Source: an uncultured Alteromonadaceae bacterium (GTDB taxonomy: Bacteria; Pseudomonadota; Gammaproteobacteria; Enterobacterales; Alteromonadaceae). From it: a DNA stretch of 64,000 bases. The position numbers and the translations under genes were made by a program. Shown in pieces: positions 1-9,006 of this stretch. The stretch is from contig CAJXMO010000009.1 in assembly GCA_913056495.1 (NCBI GenBank), positions 115,511-179,510 of the forward strand, in the 5' to 3' direction. Below the pieces are notes generated by a model, which had not been told where the DNA came from, searched no databases, and worked only from the letters and a program-made list of their open reading frames with translations. Each line of letters starts with the position of its first letter. The first letter of the stretch is position 1.

Positions 1-270
1 AACTTTGTCGTTTAACTGAGCTCTTGAAGTGACTAAGATTAAAGGGGTATTAATGGCTAGGTCTCTCAATGACTTGCAGAGTTCGAAGCCTGAAATTTTA
101 GGCATGTTGACATCCGAAATAATGACATCGTAGCTATTTTCCATTATCAGGTTAATGGCCTGCTGACCATTGGTGCAGTAATCACAATCAATTTCTTTCA
201 AATCAAGATAAGTCACAACACTGTCTACTAAACGAGAATCATCTTCAACAAGCAAAGCTCTGGTTTTCAT
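1..270 (-). CDS. Response regulator, receiver domain (partial, runs off the left edge)
   Basis: Ninety codons are open from an ATG at 270 to position 1 with no stop. The translation starts MKTRALLVEDDSRLVD and has the acidic pocket (E9, D10, D11) and the phosphoacceptor D53 in ISDVNMP, followed by VTSRA, where S/T and the later Lys of a CheY-like fold are expected. It is therefore the first two thirds of a receiver domain. The output domain, if any, lies outside the window, so it could be a single-domain CheY-like protein or the N-terminus of a DNA-binding or GGDEF regulator. The gene is divergent from the lipoprotein gene at 520. Identification as a receiver is secure; its pathway is unknown. 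Confidence 0.88.
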   Translation of the reverse strand, partial: MKTRALLVEDDSRLVDSVVTYLDLKEIDCDYCTNGQQAINLIMENSYDVIISDVNMPKISGFELCKSLRDLAINTPLILVTSRAQLNDKV

Positions 271-519
271 AAATTTAAACACTCTGATATTTAAACTGTT
301 TAGCCAGAATCCCTTTTAGCATTTCAAATTCACTATTTTTATCTGATAGTAAGCTATAACGATTAAGTTATATTTCACATTAAAATATTAGTTATTAAAT
401 TTAATGAAGTGAATAGTTTTTACAATGAATACGTATGTTATCTGTTAAAAAACATTTAAAGGTGGCGCGGTTTTTGGTTTAGTTACTAGTCAGTCTATTT
501 ACAGAATTATAGAGTTAGT

Positions 520-1068
520 ATGTTTAAGAAATACGCTATTTTTATTTTATGTTGCTTATGTTTGGTTTCTTGCGAAAAAATCATGAATGTGAAATTGCAA
601 ACAATTTCAGCTGTTAGTGAAACTCAGTTTAGCTCTACTCCCGGCTACGAGCTGGATTTTGATTTGTTTGCCCCAAGTTCAATGATCGGCTGGGAGTTAA
701 GTGAAAGAACTCGCTTTAACTATCAAGCGAATACTCAAAGTTATGTTATCGATGGCATTCCCATTGATGTTCCGTTACAGGATAAATTGGGCCACAGGTT
801 TAAAATTACGAGCCATGAATGGATACATCAATTTGGCTTTGGCAGTTATGTACCGAGAGCCGAATCCAGTTTTGGAGTGACTCGGGATGAGGTTATTCTG
901 AATATTTCGCTATTAAAAGAACCCAGTACGGACTTATATGTTAAGTTTCAACAAAATGACGATAGCAGGGGTGAGCTATTGTTAAGACTTGAAATCAAAG
1001 TGATTGAAAACACTGCCTATCCAAAAGCTTATTTTAAAGCAAACTTATACACGGTTAACGGCAAATAG
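520..1068 (+). CDS. Predicted lipoprotein of unknown function
   Basis: This 182-residue protein begins with a short charged end, a hydrophobic stretch and the lipobox LVSC with the acylated Cys at residue 18. It should therefore be exported and anchored to a membrane. The remainder is mixed and beta-rich looking, with no motif I recognise. It stands alone between a divergent response regulator and a 440-base gap before the first amylase gene, so its context does not assign a role. Coding status is supported by the clean signal peptide and by length; the function is unknown. Confidence 0.7.
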   Translation: MFKKYAIFILCCLCLVSCEKIMNVKLQTISAVSETQFSSTPGYELDFDLFAPSSMIGWELSERTRFNYQANTQSYVIDGIPIDVPLQDKLGHRFKITSHEWIHQFGFGSYVPRAESSFGVTRDEVILNISLLKEPSTDLYVKFQQNDDSRGELLLRLEIKVIENTAYPKAYFKANLYTVNGK

Positions 1069-1135
1069 CAGCAGGGCAAGGTCAAACTTTTCAATATCGT
1101 AAATAATAAAATGGATGAGTTATAATTATGAGCAT

Positions 1136-1229
1136 AGGATTTTGTATCCAGTCAAATCCTAATTAACAGCATTCATGCAGTCACAGGATTTTGTATCCAG
1201 ACAAATCCTAAGTAACTGCATCCATGCAG
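1136..1229. repeat. Two-copy 45-base tandem repeat with hairpin potential
   Basis: Copies at 1136-1180 and 1185-1229 differ at only a few positions and are 4 bases apart. Each contains AGGATTT...AAATCCT, which can form a 7-base-pair stem, followed by a GCAT..ATGC half-palindrome. A third, degenerate hairpin (GGATTTT...AAAATCC, about 1236-1258) follows. The block is intergenic, downstream of the lipoprotein gene. It resembles a small dispersed intergenic repeat, but dispersal cannot be seen from this window. Confidence 0.75.
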
Positions 1230-1349
1230 CAAAAATGGATTTTTCAGGATGAAAATCCAAGCTTACATGCAAGCAATATAGTTACAGCATTTTTGTGAAA
1301 ATTATTGCGCCACTTCACTATCTTTTATAAAAAACACTTAGCTATGATT

Positions 1350-1437
1350 TTGCTCTACAAAGAGCAATATATATTGTTTTAAAAATGTTAATTTTGTGTT
1401 TTATTTGTAACCGGTTATTAACGCCGCCCTTGTTACT
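1350..1437 (+). promoter_or_regulatory. Regulatory region of the first GH13 gene, with AACCGGTT palindrome
   Basis: The palindrome TAACCGGTTA lies at 1408-1417. It is preceded by TTATTT and followed by TAAC and, at 1432-1437, GTTACT. The same arrangement with identical spacing occurs at 6601-6637 before the third GH13 gene. A separate inverted repeat, TTGCTCT-N4-AGAGCAA, lies at 1350-1367. CG-centred palindromes of this kind are typical of LacI-family operators. That assignment is an inference, and no such regulator is in the window. Confidence 0.6.
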
Positions 1438-1510
1438 CTCGCCAGTTAAGTAGGTTATTTAATCTGCTTAAACACTAACAAAATAACTCAAAAAAAGAGA
1501 GTAAATAAAT

Positions 1511-3982
1511 ATGGATAGTAAATTTAATTTTTATAAAAAGAGTGTGCACAGCATTGGCTTGGGGGCCATGCTGTTATGTTTGCCGTTTGCATCTCAGGCT
1601 TTTACCTGTGGTGATACTACCGAAAATCCGACAGCTGATTTAACCGATTGGTTTGAGAAAGCGCCCGGCGTATATAAAAAAGGCGATGATTGGTGGGTCA
1701 TTTTTCATGCTAAACAAGGTGCTGAAAAAGTATATCTTGATCTGGACAATGGTAGTGGTGGGTATACGGGTGTGCGTCTAGCAAAAGCGACCAACCTGTC
1801 TCCTTCGCCGACAACAGATATCTGGTGGTGTAAAGCAACAGACAGTCAATGGCCTTCTGATCCGGGAATACCAACGAATGGCGAATCCTATTATTTTTCG
1901 GTCGAAGACGAGGGTAATTGGGTGAAGTATCCGGATCCGGCTGCACGCTCTGCTAATTTCGAATGGAATAAATTATTAAATGACGACAGATTAACCGCGA
2001 GCAAAATTTATAAAAGTTCATACTCTTGGTCTTCCGAAAGCAGCAGTTGGACTCGCCCAACTCAGGATAAATTAAATATTTATCAGGTTCATCCAGGTCG
2101 TTTTACCGCGCGAAATGAAAACGGTAGCGGCACTTTGTTAGCTTTTGATCAGCTAATCGAAGAAATAGATAATGACGGTAATAATGATTACATTAATGAG
2201 CTGGGTGTTAATGCAATAGAATTATTACCTGTCAGTGAATTTTCCGGTGATAAAAGTCTGGGTTATAACCCGACTTTTTATTATGCGATTGAAAACTCTT
2301 ATGGTGGTGCTGATAAACTTAAAGAGTTGGTTGATAAAGCGCATAGCAAAGGGATAGCTGTTATTCTGGATATTGTATTAAATCATGTCGGAAATGCGAG
2401 TAATAGTGGTAATACCGATGACCTGTTTGCTGCAATCGATGCGGGTACTTATCTGGATGGTGAAACCATCTGGGGCAAAATGCCTAACTTTGATAACATG
2501 GTCGTACGTAGCTTTTTTATGCAAAATATTATGTATTTGGTAGAAGAATTCAAAATTGATGGCTTTCGTTTTGATCAAACCATGGTAATGCATAACTGTC
2601 TATACGATGTAAATAATGTCTCCAAAGCTTTTCCATATGATGAAACAACCAACCCGGATGGGCTGGGGATATTATTAAGCACTGCGGATGGCTGTAATGG
2701 CGGTGACGGCTGGTATTTAATGCGGGATATTTATGCTGCAGTGCAAGATTACAATACAACAAACTCAACCGACATATGGCTCACAGCAGAGGAATTACCG
2801 GATGACTGGTCAATTACGGATGATGATGATCATTCCGAACATGGTGGTTATTATCACGGCCCATATGATAGTCAGTGGACGGATAACTTTCATGATAACT
2901 TTAAACGCATTTTAACCGGTGAATCCGGGTATACATTGGACAACCTGAAATATGACAGCAATGATGCGAGTAAAGGCGCCTTTATGTCATTTGGTGATGG
3001 CTGGCAGGATGCAACCATCTATACTGCTTCACATGACGAAGTCCAGTATTCAGACGGCAATGAGAGTCCTGAACGAGGTCGAATTTCGTCAATAGGCCTA
3101 AATGGTAAAGGCTATGAAATGGAGATGACCGCAATGGCGGGTACTCTGATGATGCGCGGTACACCGTTAATATTTATGGGGCAAGAGTATGGGGAATTAA
3201 CGCCTTTTTACCATGATAAAGTTACTAACGTTACCTGTAATGATATTTGGAAGGAGGCAGACGCTACGAGCTGCCCACAAGGTGAATCGGTTGATAAATA
3301 CCGTATCGTAAAAAAAGATAATGGTAGCACCAGCTTTGAAGATGGCCTAAGCAGTGGACAAAACTCAATTCTAAACTGGTATAAAACTTTGACTGGCATT
3401 CGTAATGCGGACGCAACAGATATAGCAACCGGTGATATCAGTGTCACGCACTCACATAATGACAACGGCATCTTTGCTTTTACCAGAAACAATGGTGAAT
3501 ATCTGGTGGTGATGAACTTTAAAAGCACGGCATGGGATTATTATGATGTGGGTGTATCAGGTTCTTACCGGGAATTGCTTAACTCCAGCTGGAGTGCATA
3601 TAACGTTGGCGGTGTGACTGAAAAGACCCGGGGTACACAGGCCCAAAATATTTCGGATGTGCACATTCCAGCTTATGGCGTCGTAATATTGAAAAAAGAT
3701 ATTACAGTACCGTTTGAGTGCAACAATGCAAATTCAAACGACGAAGTTTATGTTGTAGGTGATAAAGCAGTGATTGGCAGCTGGGATTCCAACGAAGGTG
3801 TTTTATTAACAAACTTCAATAATGGGACCTGGTCAGGAGATGTGCATGGTTTGCCCGTGAACCAGACTGTGCAATGGAAATGTTATGAAAAAACCACAGA
3901 TACCTGGGAAAGTGGTAGCAATCACAGCTTCACAACTCCCAGCAGTGGCACTATGTCACAAACTCAAGAAGGCGGTTTTTAA
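1511..3982 (+). CDS. Secreted GH13 alpha-amylase-family enzyme with CBM20-like domain
   Basis: The 823-residue protein has a Sec signal (hydrophobic core about residues 14-30, cleavage likely after ASQA). An N-terminal beta domain (about 45-160, PGVYKK...) is followed by the GH13 barrel. Conserved region I is DIVLNHV, region II GFRFDQT with the nucleophile D355, region III TAEELP with the acid E427, and region IV ASHDE with the stabiliser D509. The C-terminal 95 residues (VYVVGD...GSWD...WKCYE) look like a CBM20 starch-binding domain. Region IV reads SHDE, as in branching enzymes, rather than NHD, so hydrolysis versus transglycosylation is open. Longer than its two neighbours because of loop insertions. 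Substrate is inferred to be starch or glycogen-type alpha-glucan. Confidence 0.92.
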   Translation: MDSKFNFYKKSVHSIGLGAMLLCLPFASQAFTCGDTTENPTADLTDWFEKAPGVYKKGDDWWVIFHAKQGAEKVYLDLDNGSGGYTGVRLAKATNLSPSPTTDIWWCKATDSQWPSDPGIPTNGESYYFSVEDEGNWVKYPDPAARSANFEWNKLLNDDRLTASKIYKSSYSWSSESSSWTRPTQDKLNIYQVHPGRFTARNENGSGTLLAFDQLIEEIDNDGNNDYINELGVNAIELLPVSEFSGDKSLGYNPTFYYAIENSYGGADKLKELVDKAHSKGIAVILDIVLNHVGNASNSGNTDDLFAAIDAGTYLDGETIWGKMPNFDNMVVRSFFMQNIMYLVEEFKIDGFRFDQTMVMHNCLYDVNNVSKAFPYDETTNPDGLGILLSTADGCNGGDGWYLMRDIYAAVQDYNTTNSTDIWLTAEELPDDWSITDDDDHSEHGGYYHGPYDSQWTDNFHDNFKRILTGESGYTLDNLKYDSNDASKGAFMSFGDGWQDATIYTASHDEVQYSDGNESPERGRISSIGLNGKGYEMEMTAMAGTLMMRGTPLIFMGQEYGELTPFYHDKVTNVTCNDIWKEADATSCPQGESVDKYRIVKKDNGSTSFEDGLSSGQNSILNWYKTLTGIRNADATDIATGDISVTHSHNDNGIFAFTRNNGEYLVVMNFKSTAWDYYDVGVSGSYRELLNSSWSAYNVGGVTEKTRGTQAQNISDVHIPAYGVVILKKDITVPFECNNANSNDEVYVVGDKAVIGSWDSNEGVLLTNFNNGTWSGDVHGLPVNQTVQWKCYEKTTDTWESGSNHSFTTPSSGTMSQTQEGGF

Positions 3983-4013
3983 CTTACTATTTATTTAATT
4001 TAAAAAATTGATG

Positions 4014-4052
4014 AATGCGTGGTGAGCTGTTTAAGCTGCCACGCATTTTTTA
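4014..4052 (+). terminator. Intrinsic terminator after the first GH13 gene
   Basis: The stem ATGCGTGG/CCACGCAT contains an inner AGCT/AGCT pairing and is followed by a run of T. It lies 32 bases past the stop. Confidence 0.85.
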
Positions 4053-4169
4053 TTGTATCTTGCTAACTTTATTAAGTGTTTTAAATGTAAAAAAATTAAC
4101 CGTTTATTTACTTTTGAGTGGCTAAAATTCTGAACAAATCAGTTTTTCGGTTAAATTAAAGGTAAATTT

Positions 4170-6440
4170 ATGAAACAGAAAACAAAACTCACTCAAATTA
4201 GTGCCGCACTGGTAGCCGGTTTAACTACATTGTTAACCAGTTACGCACTTCAGGCTGCGCCCTCACAAAAAGCGCTGGAAAAGCGAAGCAAGCCAGTTCA
4301 GGTTCAGTCTGATGATATTTCAATATCTGGCTCTACAACGACTATTGAATTAGGCCGACAAGCTTGGTTGGATGATGATCCAGAAGCGATTTGGCAAAAA
4401 TCACCGGGTGTATATAAAGAAGGTGATACCTGGTATGTCATATTTCATGCGGCAGCAGGTGACCATAATGTTAAATTATATGGTGATTTTACCAATGGCG
4501 AAGAGGATGCGATTAAATTAACGCCAACGCCCGATGGAAAATTCTGGTGGTTCAAAGGTACTGATGCCAGTTTCGCGCGTCCGCCACAACATGGTGATCA
4601 CTATCGTTTTAGTTTGATCCGTAATAACAAGATAACCATGCAAGATCCGGCTGCACGTTGGGTTACCCATTCTGGTCTGGATAATGGTTGGTCACGCATT
4701 TATTTAAGCGATGCTTATCAATGGCAAAGTACTGACTGGCAACGTCCGCAGCAAAGTGATTTAAATATCTATCAATTACATCCGCTGCGTTTTACCAATC
4801 GTAATAACGGCCAGGCGCTTGAGCAGGTCAGAGAAGAATTAGATGGCGATGGTTACAACGATTATATTAATAATCTGGGTGTAACGGCTATACAAATGTT
4901 GCCTATTAACGAATTTGCCGGTGACTTAAGCTGGGGTTACAACCCGTCTTTCTATTATGCTGTTGAATCTTCATTTGGTGGTCCGGATGCATTAAAAGCC
5001 TTGGTAGATGATGCACATAAAAATGGTATCGCTGTGATTCTGGATGTTGAATTTAACCATGTGGCAACAGGCGACAACATTTTATCTCAGGTTGATCACG
5101 AAACTTATATGGACGGCGAAACGGTGTGGGGGCCGCTCTATAACTTTAACAGTGATGTTGCTAAACATTTCATTGTGCAAAATATGTTGTATTTAGCTCA
5201 AGAGTTTAAAATTGATGGTTTCCGTTTCGATCACACTAATACGATTCATAATGTAGATAGTTATTTTGTTACAGAAAAAGGTGACGGCGGTGGCTGGCAA
5301 TTCTTACGCGAGATTTATGGCAATGTGAAAGCGCTGGATGAAAATATCTGGTTTACCGCTGAAGAGTTACCTGATTGGTGGGGCATTACCGCCGATGATA
5401 TAGGTGAAGAAGTAGCGGGAACGGTTCATGCACCTATGGATAGTCAATGGGTTGATATTTTCCACGACAGATTTAAAGACGTATTGAAAGGAGGTCATCT
5501 TGATAACTTGTTCCAGGTATTCAGTGAGTTTGGCGACGGTTGGCAAGATGCGACAGTTTATACCGAGTCTCACGATGAAGTTGGCAACCTTGATGAGCGA
5601 ATTGCCAAAGTAGCAAGAGATGGTCGTGGCTATGAAATGGACCAAATCGCACTGGCTGGCACAATCATGGCTCGCGGTACACCTATGACTTTTATGGGTC
5701 AGGAAGGTGGAGAAACCACTCAGTTTCATATCGACTGGTGGGATGACAGATTACCGCTTACAGAATATGAAACAGATGAAATCCGTAGCAAGTCATTAAA
5801 CTGGTATAAAAAATTGAACGAAATCCGCAGCCAGGACTCATTGGCACTGTCATCTGGTAGCAGCCGGGTTGAATATATTCATGATTATAACGGAATTGCT
5901 GCCTTTTCGCGTGCGGACGGTGAGTATTTGGTTATCATGAACTTTAAAGGTACTGACTGGTATAACTATGATATTGGTATTGACGGTGGATACAGAGAAA
6001 TTGCCAATACCAGCTGGCCACAATTTAACGTATCGGGTGGACCAGAAGTCAGCTTTGGTGGCTGGGATGCACACTATTTCTCCTCATTTAACATTCCGGC
6101 ATACGGTGTGGTTATTTTAAAACGGGAATATATTGAGCCACCTATCCCTCAGGTTGATATTCACTTTTCTTGTTATAACGGAGAAACTGAGTGGGGCCAA
6201 AATGTCTATGTAGTCGGTAATATTTCCGAATTGGGCGGCTGGAATACGCTGCAGGCATTGAAATTATCTGCTGATAATTACCCAACCTGGAGCGGCACTT
6301 TATACGGTGTTGATGCCGGAACGGAAATTGAGTGGAAATGTATTAAGCAGGATTTAGGTGATGTTATTTGGCAATCAGGCTCGAATAATTATTATCTGGC
6401 TCCACAAAGCGGTGAAGGCAGTACAGCCGCTTCATTCTAA
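4170..6440 (+). CDS. Secreted GH13 alpha-amylase-family enzyme with CBM20-like domain (second paralogue)
   Basis: The 756-residue protein starts with a Sec signal ending about LQAA, then a charged linker of about 45 residues. The N-terminal beta domain starts near PGVYKEG. The barrel carries DVEFNHV (region I), GFRFDHT with nucleophile D354, TAEELP with acid E398, and ESHDEVG with D469. The CBM20-like C-terminus has QNVYVVGN, LGGWN and WKCIK. Compared with the first paralogue, it has lost several loop insertions and is closer to the third. It sits between two terminators, so it has its own transcription start. Only a degenerate copy of the AACCGGTT motif (TTAACCGTTT, 4096-4105) precedes it. 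An ATG with an upstream AAAGG supports the start. Confidence 0.92.
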   Translation: MKQKTKLTQISAALVAGLTTLLTSYALQAAPSQKALEKRSKPVQVQSDDISISGSTTTIELGRQAWLDDDPEAIWQKSPGVYKEGDTWYVIFHAAAGDHNVKLYGDFTNGEEDAIKLTPTPDGKFWWFKGTDASFARPPQHGDHYRFSLIRNNKITMQDPAARWVTHSGLDNGWSRIYLSDAYQWQSTDWQRPQQSDLNIYQLHPLRFTNRNNGQALEQVREELDGDGYNDYINNLGVTAIQMLPINEFAGDLSWGYNPSFYYAVESSFGGPDALKALVDDAHKNGIAVILDVEFNHVATGDNILSQVDHETYMDGETVWGPLYNFNSDVAKHFIVQNMLYLAQEFKIDGFRFDHTNTIHNVDSYFVTEKGDGGGWQFLREIYGNVKALDENIWFTAEELPDWWGITADDIGEEVAGTVHAPMDSQWVDIFHDRFKDVLKGGHLDNLFQVFSEFGDGWQDATVYTESHDEVGNLDERIAKVARDGRGYEMDQIALAGTIMARGTPMTFMGQEGGETTQFHIDWWDDRLPLTEYETDEIRSKSLNWYKKLNEIRSQDSLALSSGSSRVEYIHDYNGIAAFSRADGEYLVIMNFKGTDWYNYDIGIDGGYREIANTSWPQFNVSGGPEVSFGGWDAHYFSSFNIPAYGVVILKREYIEPPIPQVDIHFSCYNGETEWGQNVYVVGNISELGGWNTLQALKLSADNYPTWSGTLYGVDAGTEIEWKCIKQDLGDVIWQSGSNNYYLAPQSGEGSTAASF

Positions 6441-6454
6441 CTGACAGACTCTTC

Positions 6455-6479
6455 AGGTGGAGGCTTGCCTCCACCTTTT
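6455..6479 (+). terminator. Intrinsic terminator after the second GH13 gene
   Basis: A 9-base-pair stem, GGTGGAGGC/GCCTCCACC, with a 2-base loop is followed by TTTT. Confidence 0.85.
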
Positions 6480-6600
6480 ACACCTCGCCTATAGCCATTT
6501 TTAGCAACCTCTTTTAATCATTTTGATATTGCCTGCGCGCGCCTGACTCTTTGTTTTTTCTTTGTTAATAATTTTTGTTAATTAAAAGTTTATTTAATGT

Positions 6601-6637
6601 TTATTTTTAACCGGTTTGTAACCTGGTGCTCGTTACT
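6601..6637 (+). promoter_or_regulatory. AACCGGTT-containing regulatory region of the third GH13 gene
   Basis: TTATTT, TAACCGGTT (AACCGGTT at 6609-6616), TAAC and GTTACT occur in the same order and spacing as at 1401-1437. The conservation in otherwise different intergenic DNA argues for a shared operator or promoter element. The identity of the regulator is inferred only as LacI-like. Confidence 0.6.
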
Positions 6638-6714
6638 GTGTTTCTGTCGATGTGCTTAGTTTTGTAATTCATATCGAAACCAACGCTAACAAAATAATAA
6701 CTTGAGGTAACTAA

Positions 6715-8928
6715 ATGTTAAATGCTCTTAATACTCCAAAGCAGTTTACGAAGTATGGATTTAAGACAGCCATGGTTGGTTTAATATTAGGAATGTCAGC
6801 AAATACTTTTGCTGCGCCACCTGCTTGGCCGGATGGTGATCCCAGCCAAATTTGGGATCGGGCCCCAGGTGTGTACAAAGAAAGTGACGGTACTTGGTAT
6901 GCGATATTTCATGCGCAAACGTCTGATTCGAATGTGCGTTTACACGGCGATTTCATCAATGATCCCGATGGCATTGCGATGACAAAAACCCCAGGTGGAG
7001 AGTATTACTGGTTTAGAGGAACCGATGCTTCGTTTTCACAGCCTCCTGCTCATGGTGATGAGTACTCTTTTTCGGTAAACAGAAGTGGGCAAACCGTTCA
7101 TTTTGTTGATCCTGCTGCGCGTTGGGTGACACCATCAACCTACGGGAATATGTTATCCGAAGCAAAATCAAAAATTTATATGAGTGATAATTATCAGTGG
7201 CAGAGTAATAACTGGACCCGTCCTTTACAGGAAAATCTGAATATTTATCAACTCCATCCACTTAGATTTACTAGTCGAAATTCAGGCACGCCTCTGGAGC
7301 AAGTTACCGCTGAGCTGAATAATGATGGTGTAAATGATCATATTAATAACTTGGGTGTGACAGCAATTGAACTATTGCCGGTTGCTGAATTTTCAGGTGA
7401 TCTGAGTTGGGGATACAATCCGTCATTATTTTATGCTATTGAAACTTCGTATGGCGGACCTGATAAGCTTAAAGAATTGGTTGATACTGCACATCAAAAT
7501 GGCATTGCAGTCATACTCGATCTTGAATTTAATCATATAGGTAACTGGGATGGCACAGATGGTGTGCTCGAAGCAATAGATGCCTCATGGTATGCGGATG
7601 GCCAGACCGTTTGGGGATCCACTTTTAATTTTGATAATCCGGTTGCTAAACATTATCTAATCCAGAATGTGCTTTATCTGGCCAAAGAGTTCCGTATTGA
7701 CGGTTTCCGCTTTGACCACACGCATTCTATTCACGCCAGTCATATTGCTGACGGCAGCATTATTCTTGAAGCCGGCAGTGGCGGCGGTATGGATTTCCTG
7801 CGTGAACTTTATGGTAAAACTAAAGCATTGGACAATAACATCTGGTTCACGGCTGAAGAATTACCGGATGACTGGACTGTCACCGCTGATGACATGGGGT
7901 CAACGGTTGAAGGCACTAATCACGCACCTTTTGATAGCCAGTGGACGGATATTTATCACGATAACTTTAAAAATGTACTGATGGGTATTGGAAACGGTGA
8001 ATTAGATCAGCTCGTCCCGGTATTTAATCATTTTGGTGATGGCTGGCAAGATGCAACCGTTTACACTGAATCTCATGATGAAGTGGGTAACTGGGATGGT
8101 CGGATTGCTAAGAATGCACGTGATAACCGCGGACAGGAAATGGTGATGACATCGCTTGCCGGTACTATTTTAGCACGGGGCACACCGATGATCTTTATGG
8201 GACAAGAAGGTGCAGAAACTCAACAATTCCATATTGACTGGTGGAATGATCGTATTCCGCTGGATACTTATGCGACCGATGCGAATCAACAAAAAGTATT
8301 GGCCTGGTATAAAGACTTAAATCAAATCCGCTCAAATGACATTACATCATTCGCGACTGGCGATAGTTCAACCATTTATGTTCACAACATCGACGGCATA
8401 GCGGCTTTCAGTCGTGACAATGGTAAATATATTGTGGTGATGAATTTCAAAGGTAGCAACTGGACCAATTATGACATTGGAATCAGTGGTGCATACCGGG
8501 AAATTGCAAATACCAGCTGGCCACAATATAACGTTAATGGTGGTAATGAAATTAGCCGCGGTGGCTCAGAATCTTTTTATATTACCGATGTATATGTTCC
8601 TGCTTATGGTGTTGTTGTTCTGGAGCGTGATGAAAGTGCAACTGTTGATATAACTATGACCTGTAATAATGGCACCACAGTTGAAGGCCAACATGTTTAT
8701 GCAGTGGGTAATATTCCGGAATTAGGTAACTGGGATTCTAATGCCGCTGTCTCTCTTGACGGAACTAACTACCCAACCTGGAGTGCTACTGTTTCATTAC
8801 CTTATAACACCGCAATTGAATGGAAGTGTATTAAACGGGATGTAGGTGCTGTTGAATGGCAGTCAGGTAATAACAATACCTATACTACGCCTTATTCAGG
8901 CACAGGCAGTACCAGCGGTAGTTTCTAA
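6715..8928 (+). CDS. Secreted GH13 alpha-amylase-family enzyme with CBM20-like domain (third paralogue)
   Basis: The 737-residue protein has a Sec signal with cleavage near TFA-AP. The GH13 motifs are DLEFNHI, GFRFDHT (nucleophile D334), TAEELP (acid E381) and ESHDEVG (D455). The C-terminal CBM20-like domain has QHVYAVGN, LGNWD and WKCIK. The three GH13 proteins align almost end to end and must stem from tandem duplication, this one being nearest to the second copy. Region IV again has the SHDE form. A role in outside or periplasmic alpha-glucan breakdown is inferred from family, signal peptide and the following GH97 gene. Different product spectra of the three copies are likely but cannot be read from sequence. 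Confidence 0.92.
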   Translation: MLNALNTPKQFTKYGFKTAMVGLILGMSANTFAAPPAWPDGDPSQIWDRAPGVYKESDGTWYAIFHAQTSDSNVRLHGDFINDPDGIAMTKTPGGEYYWFRGTDASFSQPPAHGDEYSFSVNRSGQTVHFVDPAARWVTPSTYGNMLSEAKSKIYMSDNYQWQSNNWTRPLQENLNIYQLHPLRFTSRNSGTPLEQVTAELNNDGVNDHINNLGVTAIELLPVAEFSGDLSWGYNPSLFYAIETSYGGPDKLKELVDTAHQNGIAVILDLEFNHIGNWDGTDGVLEAIDASWYADGQTVWGSTFNFDNPVAKHYLIQNVLYLAKEFRIDGFRFDHTHSIHASHIADGSIILEAGSGGGMDFLRELYGKTKALDNNIWFTAEELPDDWTVTADDMGSTVEGTNHAPFDSQWTDIYHDNFKNVLMGIGNGELDQLVPVFNHFGDGWQDATVYTESHDEVGNWDGRIAKNARDNRGQEMVMTSLAGTILARGTPMIFMGQEGAETQQFHIDWWNDRIPLDTYATDANQQKVLAWYKDLNQIRSNDITSFATGDSSTIYVHNIDGIAAFSRDNGKYIVVMNFKGSNWTNYDIGISGAYREIANTSWPQYNVNGGNEISRGGSESFYITDVYVPAYGVVVLERDESATVDITMTCNNGTTVEGQHVYAVGNIPELGNWDSNAAVSLDGTNYPTWSATVSLPYNTAIEWKCIKRDVGAVEWQSGNNNTYTTPYSGTGSTSGSF

Positions 8929-8948
8929 ACTATCAATTAACTTAAATT

Positions 8949-8976
8949 AAAGCGGGCCGTTAAGTCCGCTTTTTTA
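8949..8976 (+). terminator. Intrinsic terminator between third GH13 and GH97
   Basis: An 8-base-pair stem, AAGCGGGC/GTCCGCTT (one G-T pair), has a 6-base loop followed by T6. It ends only about 30 bases before the GH97 start, so GH97 is either read through or has an independent promoter inside this region. Confidence 0.8.
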
Positions 8977-9006
8977 CGTTTATTTTAAAAAAAAGTGAGG
9001 TCAAAA

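Noticed and set aside
1136..1229. CRISPR array
   Set aside because: There are only two direct copies, the gap is 4 bases and no cas gene is nearby. No other regularly spaced repeat was found in the window.
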